64,000 bases of DNA from Pyrenopolyporus hunteri (Eukaryota; Ascomycota; Sordariomycetes; Xylariales; Hypoxylaceae), in contig CADCXC010000003.1 of the NCBI GenBank assembly GCA_902806595.1, positions 3,472,001-3,536,000 on the forward strand. The letters are read 5' to 3'. A program made the translations under genes and the position numbers. Position 1 is the stretch's first letter. Each line of letters opens with the position of its first letter. Of the stretch, positions 15,612 to 29,700 are shown one piece after another. The notes under the pieces are model-generated. The model made no database searches and was not told the origin of the DNA. It saw nothing but the letters and a program-made list of their open reading frames with translations.

Positions 15612-15748
15612 ATATTAATTTAATTTATTTATATCGAAACGTCGGTCGATTTTACTTTTAACGTATTTATATAAAATCGCGGTTTAATTTTTTTTTTTTT
15701 TTAATATTAATAAAATTTAATTTTAATTTATCGTATCGCGTATTTTAT
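15612..15748 (+). repeat. LTR-like repeat, copy B (partial or diverged)
   Basis: It shares TATATAAAATCGCGGTTTAA, the following T run and AATATTAATAAAATTTAA with copies C and D, but its 5' part is more diverged. Its AATATTAATAAAATTT anchor (15703) lies 8769 bp after the anchor in copy A (6934) and 8685 bp before that in copy C (24388). Confidence 0.5.
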
Positions 15749-16979
15749 TACTATCGTAATATTTACTTAATATTATTAATTTATTATAAATATATTAAAT
15801 TATAAAATTTATATTTTATAATAAATATTTTTATAATAATAAATAATTTTATATCGTAAACGTATTTTTTTATACCTATATTAATTACGACGTATTTATT
15901 AAATCTTATTACGCGATATTAAAACGTTAATACAATTATAAAAAAAATTAATATATTTACAATAAAAAACTATTTATTATTATAAAAATAATTTTAAAAA
16001 ATTTATACGTTTATAAAATATATTTTATTACGAGTTAAAAAATTAAATAAAAACGAAAGAAATAAAATATATTAATATTACGAAAAAAAAAAAAATTTAA
16101 TTATAATTCGAAAAAATATAAATTTTATATATATTTATTATAACGTTACGAAATTAATTATTTATTTAATATAATTTTATTTTAAAAAACTCCCGTAATA
16201 ATAACTTTTTTTTACATTTATATAATTTTTAATAATTAAAATAAACGTATATTTATTAATTTAACCGTTATAAAAATTTTTTATAATTTTATCGATACTA
16301 TTCTAAAAAAATTTACGCTTAAAATTAATAAAATTCGATTTAAATCGATAATTATTAAAAGTAAATATAATTATATATTTAAATTAATTAAATTTTTATT
16401 AAATAATATTCGAAAATTATTTATTAATTTATTTTTTAACTAATAAATAAAAGTATTAATTTTTATAAATCGAAATAATTTTAATTTAATATTCGAATTC
16501 GTAATATAATTATTAATAAATCGCACGAAAATATTATACTTTTTATAATAAAATATTAATTAATATTTAAATATTTAAATAATTAAATATAAAAAAAAAA
16601 TGAAAATTATTTACGATATTTTAAATCGAATTTTAAAACGAATGTCGAAAATATCGAATCGAATATTTATTTATATATTAAAATCGATAATATACGTATC
16701 TATATAATTAAAATGCGTATTTATATAATTAAAACGCGTATTAATATTAATAATATTCCTTTTACGTATATTAATATAAATTTATAAATAAAAATATTTA
16801 TATTATTTTATATTTATTATAATACGTTTAAAATTTATTAATTTTATTATACGATCGATATATTCGTTATTTTCGAAATTTCGTTATTAAACGAAATTAT
16901 AAATTACGTTATAATAAAAAAATTAAGTTATAAATTAAATTATTTTATAAAATCGAAATTAATATTTTTTATTTTAATA

Positions 16980-17640
16980 TTAATTACCTAAATTATATAT
17001 AAAAAAATTATTTAAATAAATAATAAAATAAAGGAAAATATAAAAAAAAACTAAAATATAAAAAACAGATTCGATATATTTTATTATAATTTTATTTTAA
17101 TGTTTAAAAATATATATTATATTTATATATACCTTAATATATTTAATATATATAATATAATAATATAAATATAAAATAAATAATATATATAAATAAATTA
17201 AATAATTTTTTAAATTAAATAAATATATATAAAATTTAAAATAAATAAAACTTAAATTTACGAAATATTTATTAATATAATTAATATATATAATATAATA
17301 ATATAAAAATAAAATAAATAAAATATAAAAATAAAAAAATATATATAAATTAAAATAAAAAAAAATCTTATATAATATTTAAAATATAATAAATTAATTA
17401 AAAAAAATAATAAAATTACGAGTAAAAATATTATATTATATAATATAAAATTAAAAAAATATATATTAATTAAAAATAATATAACTTCGAATAAAAATAT
17501 CCGAATTATCTTATATATTATATATTATATAAAATTTAAAAAAATATAACCTTAATAAAAATAATATAATTTCGAATAAAAATATTATTTAATATTATTA
17601 ATTAATAAAATAAAATTTTATTTCGAAAAAAAAAAACATT
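16980..17640. repeat. Ultra-AT segment with tandem repeats
   Basis: Even CpG is nearly absent here, unlike the rest of the block. The words from 17144 (TAATATATATAATATAATAA) recur 138 bp later at 17282. From about 17400 to 17610 there is a second tandem repeat of roughly 75-90 bp built on GAATAAAAATAT and AAAAATAATATAA. It is satellite-like and no gene is visible. Confidence 0.6.
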
Positions 17641-17884
17641 AAAAAATTAAAATATTAAAATATATTATTTTATATAAATTAATATATAATGATATTTAAA
17701 TTATTTATTTTATTATTTATTATTAATATAATCAATCGAAATTTAATATTTATTTCGAAAAAAAATTCGAAATAAAAATTATATTTACGTTTATTATTTT
17801 TTATAACGTTACGACTTTTTATTATAAAAATTAATTAAAGTAAATATTAATAAATAAAAATATTATAAATATTTAATTAAAAAA

Positions 17885-17924
17885 TCGAATTAATAATTAA
17901 TAATTAATAATTAATAATTAATTT
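17885..17924. repeat. TTAATAA short tandem repeat
   Basis: Five or so 7-bp units (TTAATAA) in a row inside the AT-rich block. It is a simple sequence array with no gene nearby. Confidence 0.8.
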
Positions 17925-20699
17925 AAAAAACTTAAATAAATAATATAAAAATTACGAATTTTAAGTAATAAATTATATATATAATATATCTTAAAAAAAG
18001 TATTATCGTAATATTTATTCGTTTATTTTTTATGTATAATATTTTTCTTTTAATTATTAATTTAATTAATTTTATAACCGTAATTTTTTAGTTTTTTATA
18101 GCGAAATAATTTTATATCTACTTAATAAATTTTTAATATATTAATATATTTAATATTTATATATATTTATATAAAAAAAAACTATACGTATTTTTTCGAT
18201 ATCGGGAAATTATATATTTTATATAATTTTAATATTATATCGTATACACTTAAATAAATAAATAAGTAAATAAATAATTATTATTATTTTTTATATTAAT
18301 TTTTATAACGTTAAATAACCTTATATATATACCCGTATAATAATTATATTAAAAATTTACTACTTTTAAATTATAATATTTTTTTTAAATTATTTATATA
18401 ATAAATTATAATATATTATCGATTTTTATTATTCGAGTTATTTTAATTTAAAACCGTTATTTATTTTTAATATTTTTAATAATAATAATATCGATTATAT
18501 AATTACGTATTATATTTTATATATAATAATTAAAAACGTTTAATTTTCGAATAAAATAAAATAAAATAATTAATTATATGTTTTTTTTTTCGAAATTATA
18601 AATTTAATTTTTATTACCGTACTTTTAAACGATATTTTACGGGGAAATTATTATTTTTTTTATATTTTAAACTATAATAATAATAATTATAAATAATATT
18701 TATAATTATTAAATATATTAAATACTCAATTATTAATAAAAAATATTTAAATCGTTATTTTATATATTTAAACTTCGATTATTAACGTTTTTTTATTAAA
18801 TTATCGCCGCTTTAATAAACCTTTATAAATAATTACGAAAAAGATAATAACGATAACGATAAAAATGAAAATAATAAAAATAAAAATTTTTTTACTCGAC
18901 TATATTAATAAATACGTTTAATAACTCGTTCGTAATCGAATCGTTTGCGTACGAAATAATCGTATCGTTATTTAAAATTATTTAAACTCGAATAAAATTA
19001 ATTATAACTAAAACTTTTTCGAGAATTTTTTCGATAATTTTTTATCGAAACCTATTATATTATCGAAATATTTATCGAGTTTTATCTAAATTATATCGTT
19101 TTTTTAATAATAAAAAATTAATTTAATTAAAATATAATATATAAATATATTAATAATATTAAATTAAAATAAAATAATTTTTTTAATATATCGATAAATT
19201 TTTTACCTATTTATTAAAATATTTATTATTTTTTAAATTAAAATTATTTTATTTTTATTTTTAAACGTATCGAACGTTATTTATTTATATTAATTACCCA
19301 TATATTTTAATTTTCGTTAAACGAAAAAAAAGTAAGTTTAAAAATAATTAATTTATATTATAATTTATAATGTTTACCCGTTAATAAAATTCTCATCGAA
19401 TATTTTTTTATTCGTTTCGTATAATTTATTTTTAACGATTTTACCGTATTATTTTAAATTAATACCGTCGTTAAAAAAGAAAATTTTAATCTATTTTTTA
19501 TTTTTATTTATTTTAAAAAAAAATTATAAACGAAAAATTAAATTATTAAAAATATCGATTATAAATTTTAAATCGAAACTTATAAAATCTACATCTTTAT
19601 AAATAATAAATATAACGTAAATAAAATAAAAATCGATATTAATATATTTTACGATAAATATTTTAACGTTAAATTTTATAATAATTCGTTTAAAAACCTA
19701 AAAATACTCTTTTAATCGCTTAATAATAACTTCAATTTAAATAAAATTACCGAAGATAAAATTATTATTATTAAAAATAATATATTCGATATTTTTAATT
19801 TTAACGATTTCGATTTTTATAATATCGATAAATATTTCGAAAAAAAATTTTACGAAAATATATAATTTAATATATCTAAAAATAACCGTTTATTTAAAAA
19901 TCGAAATCTAATAATATTATTTCGATTATTTAATTATAATAAATATAATTATTTATTAAAACGTTTAAAATTATTATTTCAATTATTTAATTATATTAAT
20001 TTAAATAAATATTTAAATTTAAATTAAAATATTTAACCTAAACTAAATTTATCGTTATCGATAAAAAATATAAAAAATTTTAAAAATAAAAAAAATATAA
20101 AAGCGAATAATATTAATTTTATTTAAAATAAAAATAAAAGTAAAGATAAAAATAAAAATATTATAATTCGACGCCGTAAAAATAATAAATATCGAGATAA
20201 ATTTAATCGTAATTTTAAAAATAATTTAACTTTAATTCGTTTTTTTTAATTATAAATTATATTTAAAATATCTTTAAATTTTTATTTCGAAAATTTTTTT
20301 TTATAAAAAAAATTAATTACGTTATAATTTATAAACTATAATTATAAACCTTTAATTATAAAAATATATAATCTATAATAATAATTATAATAATAATAAT
20401 AATAAAAATAACTTTATTACCTTATATAATAATAAATATATATAAATTTAATCCTAATATATATAAATAATCGATTAAATTATTTTTTATTCTTTTTTTA
20501 CATTTTTATTTAATTAAATAAATTAAATATACGAAAATATAAATAAATTAATAAAAATTAAATATTTAATTTTTATTAAACGTTATTTTTTTTTTATATT
20601 TTTTTTTTTCGTTTTTTTTTAATATTAAATTTTTAATATCGATATTATATTTATTTTATATCTAATATTTTAATATTATACCGTATTTATTATATTAAT

Positions 20700-22250
20700 A
20701 ATAAAATAAACTTTGAATTTTTTATTTAATATACCCTTTTTTTTAATAAAACTCGTCGTAATAAATTAAAACATTAAATTATTATTTATTATTTTAATTA
20801 TAAAACACCGACTTCAATATTATTTTTTCGAATTTTTAATCGAAATTTTACCGAAATTTACGACATATATTATAATTTAATTTATTATACCTACTATATC
20901 GTTACTAATAATATATATAAAAACGATAAAAATTTAAACCTTAATTTAAAAAATCTATTTTTATTTTAATTTTTTAATTTTATAATTATTCGTATTATTT
21001 TTATCGATTATATTTTACCACCAAATCGATATTATTTTTATTATTTCGATTATAATAATAATAAATTATATATATATTTTTAATACGTATTTTTACATTA
21101 ATTAATTTATTAAATAATTTATATTTTATTATTTCGAACTTTATAAAATAAATATTTTTTTTTATTTTTTTTAAATCGTAACGAAAAATACTTTCGTTTT
21201 AAATAAATTTTTTAATAAATCTTTTCGCATACGATTTTAATCGAATATTTTATACCGTTACACTATACTTTACGTATATTTAAAATAACTATATTATTCC
21301 TAAAAATATAAACGTTTAAATAAAAAAAAACGATATACGAAAATTTCTTTTAACTTATAAAATTAATACCACATATATTTCTAATAATAATAAAATATAT
21401 TTTCGTAATAACATTTACCATTTCTTCGATTATAACGTCTTTATAATTTTTTCGAAACCCGATAAAAATATAAACGACCGTTATCGTTTATATATATACG
21501 TACTAAATTTTTTAAATAAATTTAACGATTTCGATATAAAAACGTTTATACATTATTATAACATCCTCTTAATATTGATTCTTCGAACATTTATAAAATA
21601 TTTATTTATTAAATTAACTTAAAATTTTTATAATAAATATACCTTCGTTATATTTAATAATATCGAAAAAAACGACATATTTTTTATCAATTTTATTAAT
21701 ATTAACGAAAATTTAAAAAAAATTACTTAAAACTTTTTTTCGATTAAATTTAATAAATTAAATATTAAAATTATTAATATAAAAAAATCGAACTCCTTTA
21801 TTATTAAATAATAATATCGTTATAATTAAATTAATATTAATTATAATTATATTAATTACGATTTTTACGATAATAAATATACGGGATTAAATAACGATAA
21901 TAATTTTAAATCAAATTTCGAATTTAATAATTATAACTTTGAAAAAAAATTTAAAAATAATTTAAATAATTATTTTAATAAATTTAATTTTTTAAATAAT
22001 TTATAAAACTTTAATAAAATTAATATTTATACGTTTTTTATAATCGATCGAACTTTAAATTTATTATTTTTCGTAATATTTTATAATAATAACGATAAAA
22101 ATTTTATTAACGAAAATTACCATACTTTTTTTAAATATAACGACGTTAAAATCCCTTCGAAATTTATTTTTCGATTTTTAAAATATAAATCTTCCGAAGA
22201 AAATTAAACATATATTTATTTTTTTAAATTTACGTTATTAAATTTACGTT
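20700..22250. other. Less-mutated island inside the AT block
   Basis: CpA, CpC and CpT survive here far more often than in neighbouring kilobases (for example ACCACCAAATCG near 21018 and CATCCTC near 21561), mainly on the + strand. It contains an open frame of 100 codons without an obvious ATG at 21320-21622. I do not recognise its product. It is probably a younger or less heavily mutated transposon segment. Confidence 0.45.
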
Positions 22251-24257
22251 TTTAAATATACGCATTATTAAATTTATTTTCTTAAATATATAAATTTATA
22301 AAATAAATTTAAACGATTAAATTTTTAAATATTATAAAAATATATATTACGACCGATAAATTAATATTAAAATTATTTTATAATTTAATAAATTACGTAA
22401 ATACCTATAAAAATTATAAATATAAAAAAAAAAATAAATAAAAGTTATTTTTATTATATAATATATTACGAAAGATATAAATAAAATAAAATTAAATAAA
22501 ATTTTTAATTTTTCGATATAATAACTTTCGTAAAATTTAAATATAAATCGATTAATAAAAAATAATAACGTTAATAATAACTTTATTTGCATAGTTATAT
22601 CTTTTTATATATTTTTATATATAAATTTTATTTAATCGACATTAACGAAAAATTTAACGTAATAAATCCTTTAAAATTATTTAAAAAATATATAATAAAC
22701 GATTATCGATTATAAAAAACCTCGAAATAAACCCCTTTAAAAAAACTTAAATTAACGTTAAATAATTATTAAATATAATTTTAACGATAACGATATAATA
22801 AAATAATATACTTTTTAATATAAGTTATATAATTAAAAAACGTTAAATAATTAAACTTCGATTCGCACGCAAATTATTACCGAAACTTTAAAATAATAAT
22901 ATATTTTACTTAAATAATTTAAACGATTTATTTAATGATATAAATTAAAATTATTAAAAAAATTAAAGTTAAAAAAAAAAATAAAAAATAATAACGACGT
23001 AAAAAAAGCCGTTAATAATATATAAAATATAATAATATCGAAATTTTTTTTAATTATTAAAGTATAAATAACGGGATTATATTTTTATTCGAATAAAATT
23101 ATTTAAAAATTTTTATATTAATATTATTAATATAAAAACGTGTTAATTTGTTTCGTATATTTTATTTATTACTTTATAAGTTTAATTAATATTATATTTA
23201 ATATTAATTTTTATATTTTAAAAAAACGGTTTTTTTTATAAAAAAAATTTTATAATCGGAAAAAACTTTCGTTTTAACTTTCGTTTTTTTTATATAATCG
23301 CTATAATTATTATTATTAATGGATTTCGAAAACAATAATAAATTAAGCGTTAAATCGTCGTTTAAAATATCTTAACGATAAAATTTTTAACTTTTATAAT
23401 ATTTTTTTTCGTCGTTATTAATATTTTACGAATATATATTATCGTCGTTATTAAAATATATTATTCGTTTTTAAAAAACGAAAAAATATTTTCGAAACGT
23501 TTAATTTCGTATAAATCGAAAACGTTTATTATTTCGAAAATCGTTCGATTCGTTTCGAATATAAGTAATAAATATAAAAGGGATCGTAAATATTAATCGA
23601 ATAAATTATATAAAAGTAGTAGACATTTTTTTAATATTTTTAATTTAACGAATAAAAATATTAACCGATTCGACGTTCGATTCGAATATACGTAATATCG
23701 AAATATTAAAAATAAATTAAACGAATCGTACGAAAAAAAATTAATAATTAAAACTATATAAAATTTAATATTTATAATTATAATATAAAGATTTTTATTC
23801 GAAAATATATCGAAGTCGTAAATAAAATATATATATTATTAATATATATCGTTTCCTTTCGAATTTAAAGAAAAAAATCAATTTTTTTTTATCGATTATC
23901 GTATAAATATCGACACGAAAAAAAAATATATTATTTAATTCGTCGATTTTCGAATATATCGTTAAATTTTTTAAATAACGATTTATCGTATTATTAATAA
24001 ATTAAATATCGGCAGTTTTAAATATAATATACGTTTATTCGAAACCGTAATAAAACGAAAAAATCTTATAATATTTATCGTAAATATAAATAACTTCGTT
24101 ATTTTTTTTCGATAAAATACGAAATTTACGAAAAAATATATTATAAATTCGAAAAATTCGCTATAAATACGGTAAATTACCGTAAAAAAATATTTAATAA
24201 CCGAAAATTAAAACGATTAAATAAAATTTTAAAATAATATTAATATTAAAATTATAT

Positions 24258-24437
24258 TATAATTCGATACGATTAATTTAATTTATTAAATAATCGATAC
24301 CGAAATTTCGGCCGATTACGCCGTCGAAACTTATATATAAAACCGTAGTTTTTCGAACCGTAATTTAATTTTTTTTTTCTTTTTTATAATATTAATAAAA
24401 TTTAATTCTTAATTTTCGATATTATACACCGTATTAA
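24258..24437 (+). repeat. LTR-like repeat, copy C
   Basis: This is the best-preserved copy. In order it has AATTCGATACGATTAA, AATCGATACCGAAATTTCG, TATATATAAAACCGTAG, a T run, AATATTAATAAAATTTAA and a CACCGTATTAAATA end. The TATATATAAAA word followed about 40 bp later by the T run resembles an LTR promoter (inference). It is inverted relative to copy D with an 873-bp spacer. Confidence 0.65.
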
Positions 24438-25310
24438 ATAATTAATAAAATGGAGTAAATTTATATTTAAATTTTACTTAAATATAAAAATAATATATTT
24501 TAATTCGAAGGATATTGTTATTAAATTATAAAAGAAAAATTACGGTGATAAGATTTTTAAATATAATTAAAAAAGTTTTAAATTTATTATTTAAATTCGA
24601 TTAATATATATTTAATTAAACGTTTTTAATAATAATATAATAAATATAATAAATAAAATTAAAATCGATACTTTTATCGTTTAAAATAAAAAATCGTAAT
24701 AATATTAAATATATATTAAAATATTTAAAATAATAAATTTCGATAAAAAATAACGTATTTTTATCGATAAAATTTTTATTTAAATCGTTTTAATCGAAAT
24801 CGAAATTAAAAAAATTAATAAAAAGCGGTATAAATAATATAAAAATCGGTTTTAAATTTATAATAAAAATATATAATATCGAAATAATAATTATAAAATT
24901 AAAAAATTATAAAAGTTAAGTTATTTTAAAAAATAAAATTTAAATAAAATTAAATATTATTATAAATTAATAATATCGTTTTAAATAATAAGGTTAATTA
25001 TATAATTTTTTTTAAAATAAATTTAATTAATTCGAATAATAAAATAAATAATATTATAAAAATTTTAATAAAATATAATTAATATTATTAAATTCATATT
25101 TAAATAAACTTTAAAACTATATAAATAATAAATTAATACGATTATTATAATTAAAATTATTAAAATAATTATAAAATTATCGAATAAAAAATAATACATA
25201 TATATATCGTTTACCGTATATAATATATCGCTTATTTTTTATAAAATATTATAAATTTAAAATTAATTTATTGTAAAATTAATTAAATCGTATTATAAAT
25301 TTATTATTAC

Positions 25311-25495
25311 TTTAATACGACGCGTAATATTAAAAATTAACAATTAAATTTTATTAATACTATAAAAAAAAAAAAAAAAAAATTAAATCGCGATTTAAAA
25401 AACTACGGTTTTATATATAAATTTCAACGATATACTCGGTCGAAACTTCGATATCGGTTATTTAATAAGATTAAACTTATCGTATCGAATTATAA
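25311..25495 (-). repeat. LTR-like repeat, copy D (inverted)
   Basis: Its reverse complement reads TATAATTCGATACGATAAG, ATCGATATCGAAGTTTCGA-like words (with one C/T change), TATATATAAAACCGTAG, a T run, AATTTAATTG and ATTACGCGTCGTATTA. These parallel copies A and C block for block, so copies C and D form an inverted pair. Confidence 0.65.
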
Positions 25496-26499
25496 TATAT
25501 TTAATATTAAATAAAATATAATCGAAATTATTAAATTCGTATTAATAAATGTTTTAAAACGATATAAATTATTAATTAATACGATATTTATAAAAATTAT
25601 TAAAATAATTATAAAAATGTTACGAAAATAAAAATAAAAATTTATAATATATATCTCGTTTATATAGAAATAACCTATAGGGATAATTTCGTCGCTTTTT
25701 TTTATAAATTTTATTATTTTAAAAATTATAATTTAATTTTTATTTTTTTTTTCCTTATAATATTAACGTAAAATATATATTTATTAAATAAATAAATACC
25801 TAAATAAAAAAGTAAATAATTACTTAAATAAATATTTATTTATTTAAGTAATCTTTTAAAATTTAAATCTATAATAATTTAAAATTAAAGTAAATTTCCT
25901 ATATAATTTAACACTCGATTATTTTTAATAATTTACTTAAATATTTATTTAAATATTTAATACATTTTTTTATTATTTTATTATTAAACTTATCGTTTAA
26001 ATTACATTTTTTATTTATATATTAAATATATATATAATAAATATTAATGGATATAATTATTAAAACTATTATAAAAAAAAATTTAATTATTTTCGTAATT
26101 ATAATTAAACGTTAATAATTATTTTTAATATAATTATTTTTATTTACTTAATTAAGGTATTTAATTTTATTATTTATTATATATTAAATAAAAATATTTT
26201 ACGTAATAACGATATTATAATAATTAATTAATTATTATAATTAATAATATTATTATTTATATTATATTTACGTTATATATTTTACTATTAATATTTTATT
26301 CGAAATAATTTTTTTTACGTTAATTTTATATACTTACCTTTTATATATTATAAACTTTAAATAATTTTAACTTTATTTTCGAAATTAAAAAATTTTAATT
26401 ATTTTAATCGTAATTAATATATTTATATCTTATTATATTATTATTTAAATATATTTATTATAATATACGTTTTTTTAACGAATAAAAATCTTAAAGTTT

Positions 26500-29400
26500 A
26501 AAAATTTTTTCGTATTTAATTAATAAAAATCCGTTAATAATTAAAATAAAGTGAAATATAATTATAAAACCGCGCCTAAATTAACCGTTTATTATTATTA
26601 TCGCTTTTTAAAATTTTTAAAAAAATTATTATTAAAATCGAAATAATAAAAAAGTTTAACGGTTATGTTTTTTCGACATATTAATTATTATATACATTAA
26701 TCATATTTTCGATATCGTTTCTTATATATTAAATAAATAATAAAACTAAAATTTTTACTAAAAAAAATTAAAATACGAAAATAAATTTATTTCAAAAAAA
26801 ATAATAATATAAATAAAAATTTATCTTAAAATAATATTTCGATAATATATTTATAAAATAACTTATAAAATAATATTACGTTTTAAACGTAAAATTAAAC
26901 TTTCGTCCCCGAAATTAAAAACATACTTTATATAAAAATTCCCTTAAATAAACGCCCTTAAATTACTTTAATTAAACTTTTATTTTTTATTATTATAAAC
27001 ATCGACTACCCAAAAAACATTAACGCCATATTATATTAATTAATATCGCATCGTTTTTTTATATTTAACATCGTCGTTAAATACGAAACTATCGTTAATA
27101 ATTAATTTTTTTAATAACCCGTTTTATAAAATACCGAATTATAAAATAAATACGTTAATTAAAAAAGTGGAAAAATAAAAAATTAAACCTTTAAAAACTT
27201 AATTAAAATAATAAATTTCGATATATTTAATTAAATAATAATAAATAATACGTTAATAACGTTAAATTTATATAATCGTAAAATAAAATCGAAAATAAAA
27301 ATAAATATAAATAATCGAAATAAAGCCGGTAAATTAAATATAAATATATAATTAATAAATTTTTTTTTTTTTATTTTAATTTATTAAAAATTAAAAATTA
27401 ATTTCTTTAAAACCATCGAATTAATTTATATTTTATTAACGAAAATAATAAAACATAACTTTATATTACTTCTATCGTTAAAAATAATTTAAATATTAAA
27501 TTTATTTTTATTATTTTTAAATAATAAAAATAATATAAATCGCACCTAAAATTCGAAAAAATTATTAAATTTCGTATTCCCGTTTAATTTATACCGTATA
27601 TTCGAAACTGTAAAAATTTCTTTTATTAATTATATTATATATTAAATTTATTTTTTAAGTTAAAAAAAATTTACCTACGAAAATACATATTTATTATTTA
27701 TTAAATTAAACTAATTAAACGTTATATATTCGTAACGTCAAATTTAATTTTATTATATAAAAAATTATAAATTAATAAAAACCGTCGAAAAAAATTAACA
27801 TTAATTAAATCGAATATTATTATTTTAATTATAAAATAAATTTAAAAAATAAACGCGATAATTTCCTAAATTATTTCTTTTTTCGATATTATATTTATCC
27901 CCGAAAAATACGTTCGAATATATTTTTCGTTTATAATAAAATCGATAATCGATTTTATTTTAAAACTAAATATTAATTAAAAAATATTTTATTCGTTAAA
28001 TATTATAATTTACGTATTTTTATCGCATATATAATAAACGTTAAATCGTTTTTTTAAAATAAAATAAACGACGACCGTTACTTAAATATTCGTTAATATT
28101 AATTAAATACTTTAAAAATTATTTCTAATATTAATTTATTCGATCGTTTACTTTAACCGATAATTATTTAACGCGTTTTTATTAATTATTAACTTATCAA
28201 ATATATAAAAAAAAAAAATATTTAACTTTAAAAATAAACTTAAATAAAATATTTTAATATCGTTTCGAAATTATATCTCGTATTATATAAAGTTTAAAAA
28301 TAACGAAAAAATATAAAAAAACGAAATTTATTTTAACCGCGTCGAATTTTTAAACGTTATCGTTTAATAAAACGTAAATATTAAATATTAAATAAATATT
28401 AAACCATTTTTATAATACATTTATATAAAATCGAAAATAATAAAAAATTTTTACCGTAACATTTATTAAAATTTCCTTATAAAATATATATCTTATTAAA
28501 AATATATTTTATTTTTACAAAATAAATATTTCCGTTAAAAATTTTTCGTAAAAATTAATATTTCTTATAAATTTAAAACGTATATAATTAATATATTAAT
28601 TAACCTTCGAAATTTAAAAAAAACTTAATTATTACGTTAAAAAAATATTTAAATAATAAAAAATTTTCTTCGAAATATAAAATATATATCGATTAATAAA
28701 AATAAAAAGTTAAAATCGTTTATAATAAAAAAAAATTTATTATTAAATCGAATTAAATATTTTTATAAATAAATTAATTAAATAAAAAATTTTTCGACCG
28801 TAAAATTAAACTTTATAATTATAATATACTTTTTAATTTAATTATCGTATAAAAAATATAAAATTAAAAAAAAATTAATAATATAAAAAATATTAAAATT
28901 TAATAAAATTAACGTTAAATATTTTTAAATAATAAAATAATTATAAAAACGCTACATAATACGTAAATAAAATAAAACCCCCTTTTTTTTTTTCGTTTTT
29001 TTTTTAAAATTAACTTTTTTTATATACGTTTCCTTTTTATAAATTTATATATACGTTCGAATCATATATATAAAATACAAATACCTTTATTTAATAAATA
29101 TTATTTATATTATATAATAAATAATTAAAATTTCGATTAAACTTTATTAAAATATAATACAAATTAATAAATATAATTTCTTTTAAAACTTATTTTTTAT
29201 TAATATTCGTATTTAAAATATAAATTAATTTAAAAATAATTAATATAAATATATTATTTTAAAAATTATTACGCTTCGTTATTATTTAAAATACGATTCG
29301 AAAATCCCATTAATTTATTTTTAAACCATTATATATTTATATATTCGAATCGTTTTCGTAATACGTAACGTTAAAATTAAATAAAATTTACATAAAATTA

Positions 29401-29700
29401 TAAAATAATATATTCGTAATATTTTATCCCTTTTAAATAACCCTATTTCCATTATTTTATTTTCCTTAATAATATAATAAAAATTCATTATTTAATACAT
29501 TTTTTTAAAAAAATATCGTTTATTAATTACATTAACTTTAATAAAAAAATTAAAATATACCGTTTTATACGTTTAAATATACGTATAAATAAATAAATTT
29601 AATTTTTATAATTATATATAACTTTTATTAACATTAAATAATTATTATTTTAACCGTTAATATTTAATATATAATTATAAAAATTCGAATTTTTTATTTC
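26500..29700. other. Second less-mutated island with a traceable decayed frame
   Basis: CpA, CpC and CpT are again commoner than average, mainly on the + strand. In one + strand frame from about 26908 to 27350 the codons read coherently and the interrupting stops I found were all TAA. CAA-to-TAA is the expected RIP change on a coding strand. I cannot assign the product to a family. Confidence 0.4.

Noticed and set aside
22347..22592. 81-codon minus-strand frame in the AT-rich block
   Set aside because: The product is almost only Ile, Phe, Tyr, Leu, Lys and Asn, as expected from AT-rich DNA; no domain. It may be a remnant but cannot be called a gene.
12634..29010. Three occurrences of T-run, CG, T-run near 12.64, 20.61 and 29.0 kb
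   Set aside because: They share orientation and lie at roughly 8-kb spacing, but flanking bases do not align by eye, so they may be chance in T-rich DNA. Worth including in a dot-plot only.
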